From contig OZ025884.1 of assembly GCA_964019415.1 (NCBI GenBank), positions 6,219,233 through 6,283,232 of the forward strand: a stretch of 64,000 nt of DNA, given 5' to 3'. Positions 50,401 to 64,000 of the stretch are shown one piece after another. Position 1 is the stretch's first letter. Each line of letters begins with the position of its first letter. Source of the stretch: Ianthella basta (taxonomy: Eukaryota > Porifera > Demospongiae > Verongiida > Ianthellidae). The notes below the pieces were generated by a model that saw nothing but the letters and a program-made list of their open reading frames with translations, did no database searches and was not told the DNA's origin. The position numbers were made by a program, and so were the translations under genes.

Positions 50401-50602
50401 GAACTGAGGCCACTGCATGACGTTATTGCTTGCCTCCTCGGTTACGCCCAGGTGCGTGCGTGTTTATTGTAGTTTCAGCCTTGCACAAGTAACTCTGCCA
50501 GATACACAGTCACAAAGTATAGCTACGTACGTGTACACTGCCAGCTAAATAGCTACCTGCCATAAGAAGAGTCGACTTCCCTCCACTGGAAATCCTCGTC
50601 AT
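38249..50602 (-). CDS. Giant cadherin, copy C, shortened tandem duplicate (about 32 EC domains)
   Basis: Exons 50557-50602, 38874-49179 (10,306 nt), 38249-38486; phases agree, about 3,529 aa. The protein is collinear and nearly identical to copy B from EC25 to EC56, but lacks EC1-24, EC57 and the membrane-adjacent domain. The membrane helix (NTLVLVVGAGVVLALLAVSI) follows the last EC directly within the same exon. The tail is short (about 78 aa), with AFDDTEGARK where B has AYEDMENASE. The frame is intact over 10 kb and splice sites are good, so it is probably a functional gene. It keeps the alternating Cys-EC / plain-EC pattern (about 13 pairs). Surface adhesion or spacing is inferred. Confidence 0.92.
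49180..50556 (-). other. Intron 1 of cadherin C
   Basis: About 1.4 kb, donor GTAGCT at 50556 (weaker than B), acceptor CTATACAG ending at 49180. Partly similar to B intron 1 around 49680-49840. No gene inside. Confidence 0.65.
50557..50602 (-). CDS. Signal-peptide exon of cadherin C
   Basis: ATG 50602 gives MTRISSGGKSTLLMA plus one base; joined to 49179 it yields the hydrophobic run TLLMAVLVML. Same phase and length class as the B signal exon (43 nt in B, 46 nt here), but its sequence has diverged. Confidence 0.75.
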
Positions 50603-50800
50603 CTTCTGCTTTTAGCTGGGTTAAAAGCAAGCTGATCTGGAGGTATTGTCAAATATTTCTTGTGCGGCACTGAAATAACTCTGTCGCCGCGCGAGGCTCC
50701 GTCAGAAAGCTAAAGACTGCCCTGTACTCTCGCGTGCATCTCTCCCGCTGCTTGCGGGCGCGGTGTTATCATAGGAAACGCCCACTGACCAGAGGGATGT
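50603..50800 (-). promoter_or_regulatory. Probable promoter / 5' UTR of cadherin C
   Basis: CpG-rich patch (CTGTCGCCGCGCGAGGCTCC, about 50681-50700; GCTTGCGGGCGCGGTG, about 50752) in an AT-rich neighbourhood, just upstream of the signal exon and downstream of the NBAS 3' end. Confidence 0.4.
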
Positions 50801-51325
50801 CCCTCATTTTTATGTCTTCCGGTAATACAGTTTACTCGTGTAATATTGCAATACAATAATACTATTTGGCTATAGAACTATTAATTTTATTACACAATAA
50901 TGCTAATCAGGTGCGATTACTCGCAAACACGGTGGCAAGTTCCATATAGGAAAAATGCAACTCTCTCTATCCAGCAAATGTGCAGTGCAACCATCGCTAT
51001 TTCCATTCAAGTGCTATGGAGTTGCCTACTCTGCTCCACTATAGATCTGATGAGCACTTCCTCATTCTCACATTTCATTCCTCTCCTCAATGAAGCCTGG
51101 GGCTGGCTCTAGCACACAGCTGTGCATCCCCATGGTCCCATGTAACTATCCCTCGACTCATACTAGGCACACAAATTACTGAAGCACACGGGGGCAACTT
51201 AATTGGCAGAGCGCACGGGGTACGTGCCACGCAGTGTTAACACAATCATATGTATTATAATTATTATTACTGAAATATGCATGTATAAGATTGCAAACAG
51301 TAGAATGAGTTCTGATATATAAGTG
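50801..51325. other. Gene-free stretch between NBAS 3' end and cadherin C
   Basis: AT-rich; must contain the NBAS 3' UTR. No polyadenylation signal can be chosen with confidence. Confidence 0.4.
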
Positions 51326-63565
<12,240 letters not shown>

Positions 63566-63635
63566 CTGTAGTCCAATAGAGAAAGGTGGAGGAGGTGAAG
63601 GATATTTACCACACACGCACCTGTTACCTCATACT

Positions 63636-63752
63636 GTACACATGCACACACACACACACACACACGTGGACACACACACCTGTTACGTACCTCATACTGT
63701 ACACACCCACACACCCACACCCATACCCACCTGCACACACACACACACACAC

Positions 63753-63805
<53 letters not shown>
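63636..63805. repeat. CA microsatellites in NBAS intron
   Basis: Two CA runs (63642-63665 and 63738-63803) with a partly duplicated CACCTGTTAC..CTCATACTGTACAC block at about 63620 and 63679. Confidence 0.85.
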
Positions 63806-63806
<1 letters not shown>

Positions 63807-63824
63807 TATGCATCCTTAACACCC

Positions 63825-64000
63825 ACCATCCCACCATCACAAACATACTCTCCCATTCTAACAAGCACACCCTACCACCCTACCACCATCACAAGCACGC
63901 CCACCCCCCACTATCACAAGCACACCCTCCCACCATCACAAGCACACCCTCCCACTCTCACAAGCACACCCTCTTACCATCACAAGCACACCCACCCTCC
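63825..64000. repeat. Minisatellite of about 21 bp at window end
   Basis: Units of the type CCACCATCACAAGCACACCCT repeat with variation up to the window edge. Upstream NBAS exons must lie beyond it. Confidence 0.8.

Noticed and set aside
38249..50602. Cadherin C as a pseudogene
   Set aside because: More than 10 kb of open frame, a signal exon in phase, a membrane helix and a tail argue for a working gene.

Overview
This is a eukaryotic, animal-type window. It has spliced genes with GT-AG introns, long CA/TG microsatellites, MITE-like transposons and a LINE-like retroelement. The gene set (giant transmembrane cadherins with few introns, an NHL-repeat protein, a tyrosine-kinase-like kinase, and the trafficking protein NBAS) fits an early-branching metazoan, most likely a sponge. 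That placement is inference, not proof.

Layout. Three paralogous giant cadherins dominate. Copy A (1-3346, +) is only the 3' end of its gene. Copy B (13048-34671, -) is complete: a 43-nt signal-peptide exon, one uninterrupted 18.2-kb exon, a membrane exon and a tail exon, about 6,344 aa. Copy C (38249-50602, -) lies head-to-tail behind B and is a shortened duplicate of about 3,529 aa. Between convergent A and B lie a MITE (4704-5347), an NHL-repeat exon (5735-6562, -), a RT/endonuclease retroelement (6747-10127, +) flanked by a 15-bp target-site duplication, and an intronless kinase (10847-11758, -). Between B and C are a second MITE (35601-36133) and a duplicated downstream flank. From 51326 to 63565 (-) the last 26 exons of NBAS can be spliced by hand. 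They encode about 1,420 C-terminal residues; the 5' part lies beyond the window. Its introns hold most of the satellites.

Most notable. The B ectodomain is not a simple string of cadherin (EC) repeats. After one cap domain it consists of about 25 two-domain units, each a cysteine-bearing EC followed by a cysteine-poor EC. The linkers alternate too: the linker after a plain EC is usually DxNDN-like (calcium type), and the linker after a cysteine EC is almost never so. In all 25 cysteine ECs the strand-B cysteine has exactly one matching partner, either in strand F (20 domains) or at the domain start (5 domains). This predicts a disulfide in every second domain and alternating stiff and loose joints along a very long extracellular rod. 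A second oddity is in NBAS: a 33-bp minisatellite of about 34 copies has grown out of an exon-intron boundary, so one intron carries about 30 copies of its own 5' splice site.

How the genes relate. The cadherins are surface proteins with short tyrosine/acidic tails that differ between paralogs. The NHL protein and the kinase are separate small genes. NBAS is an ER-Golgi tethering subunit with no evident link to the cadherins.
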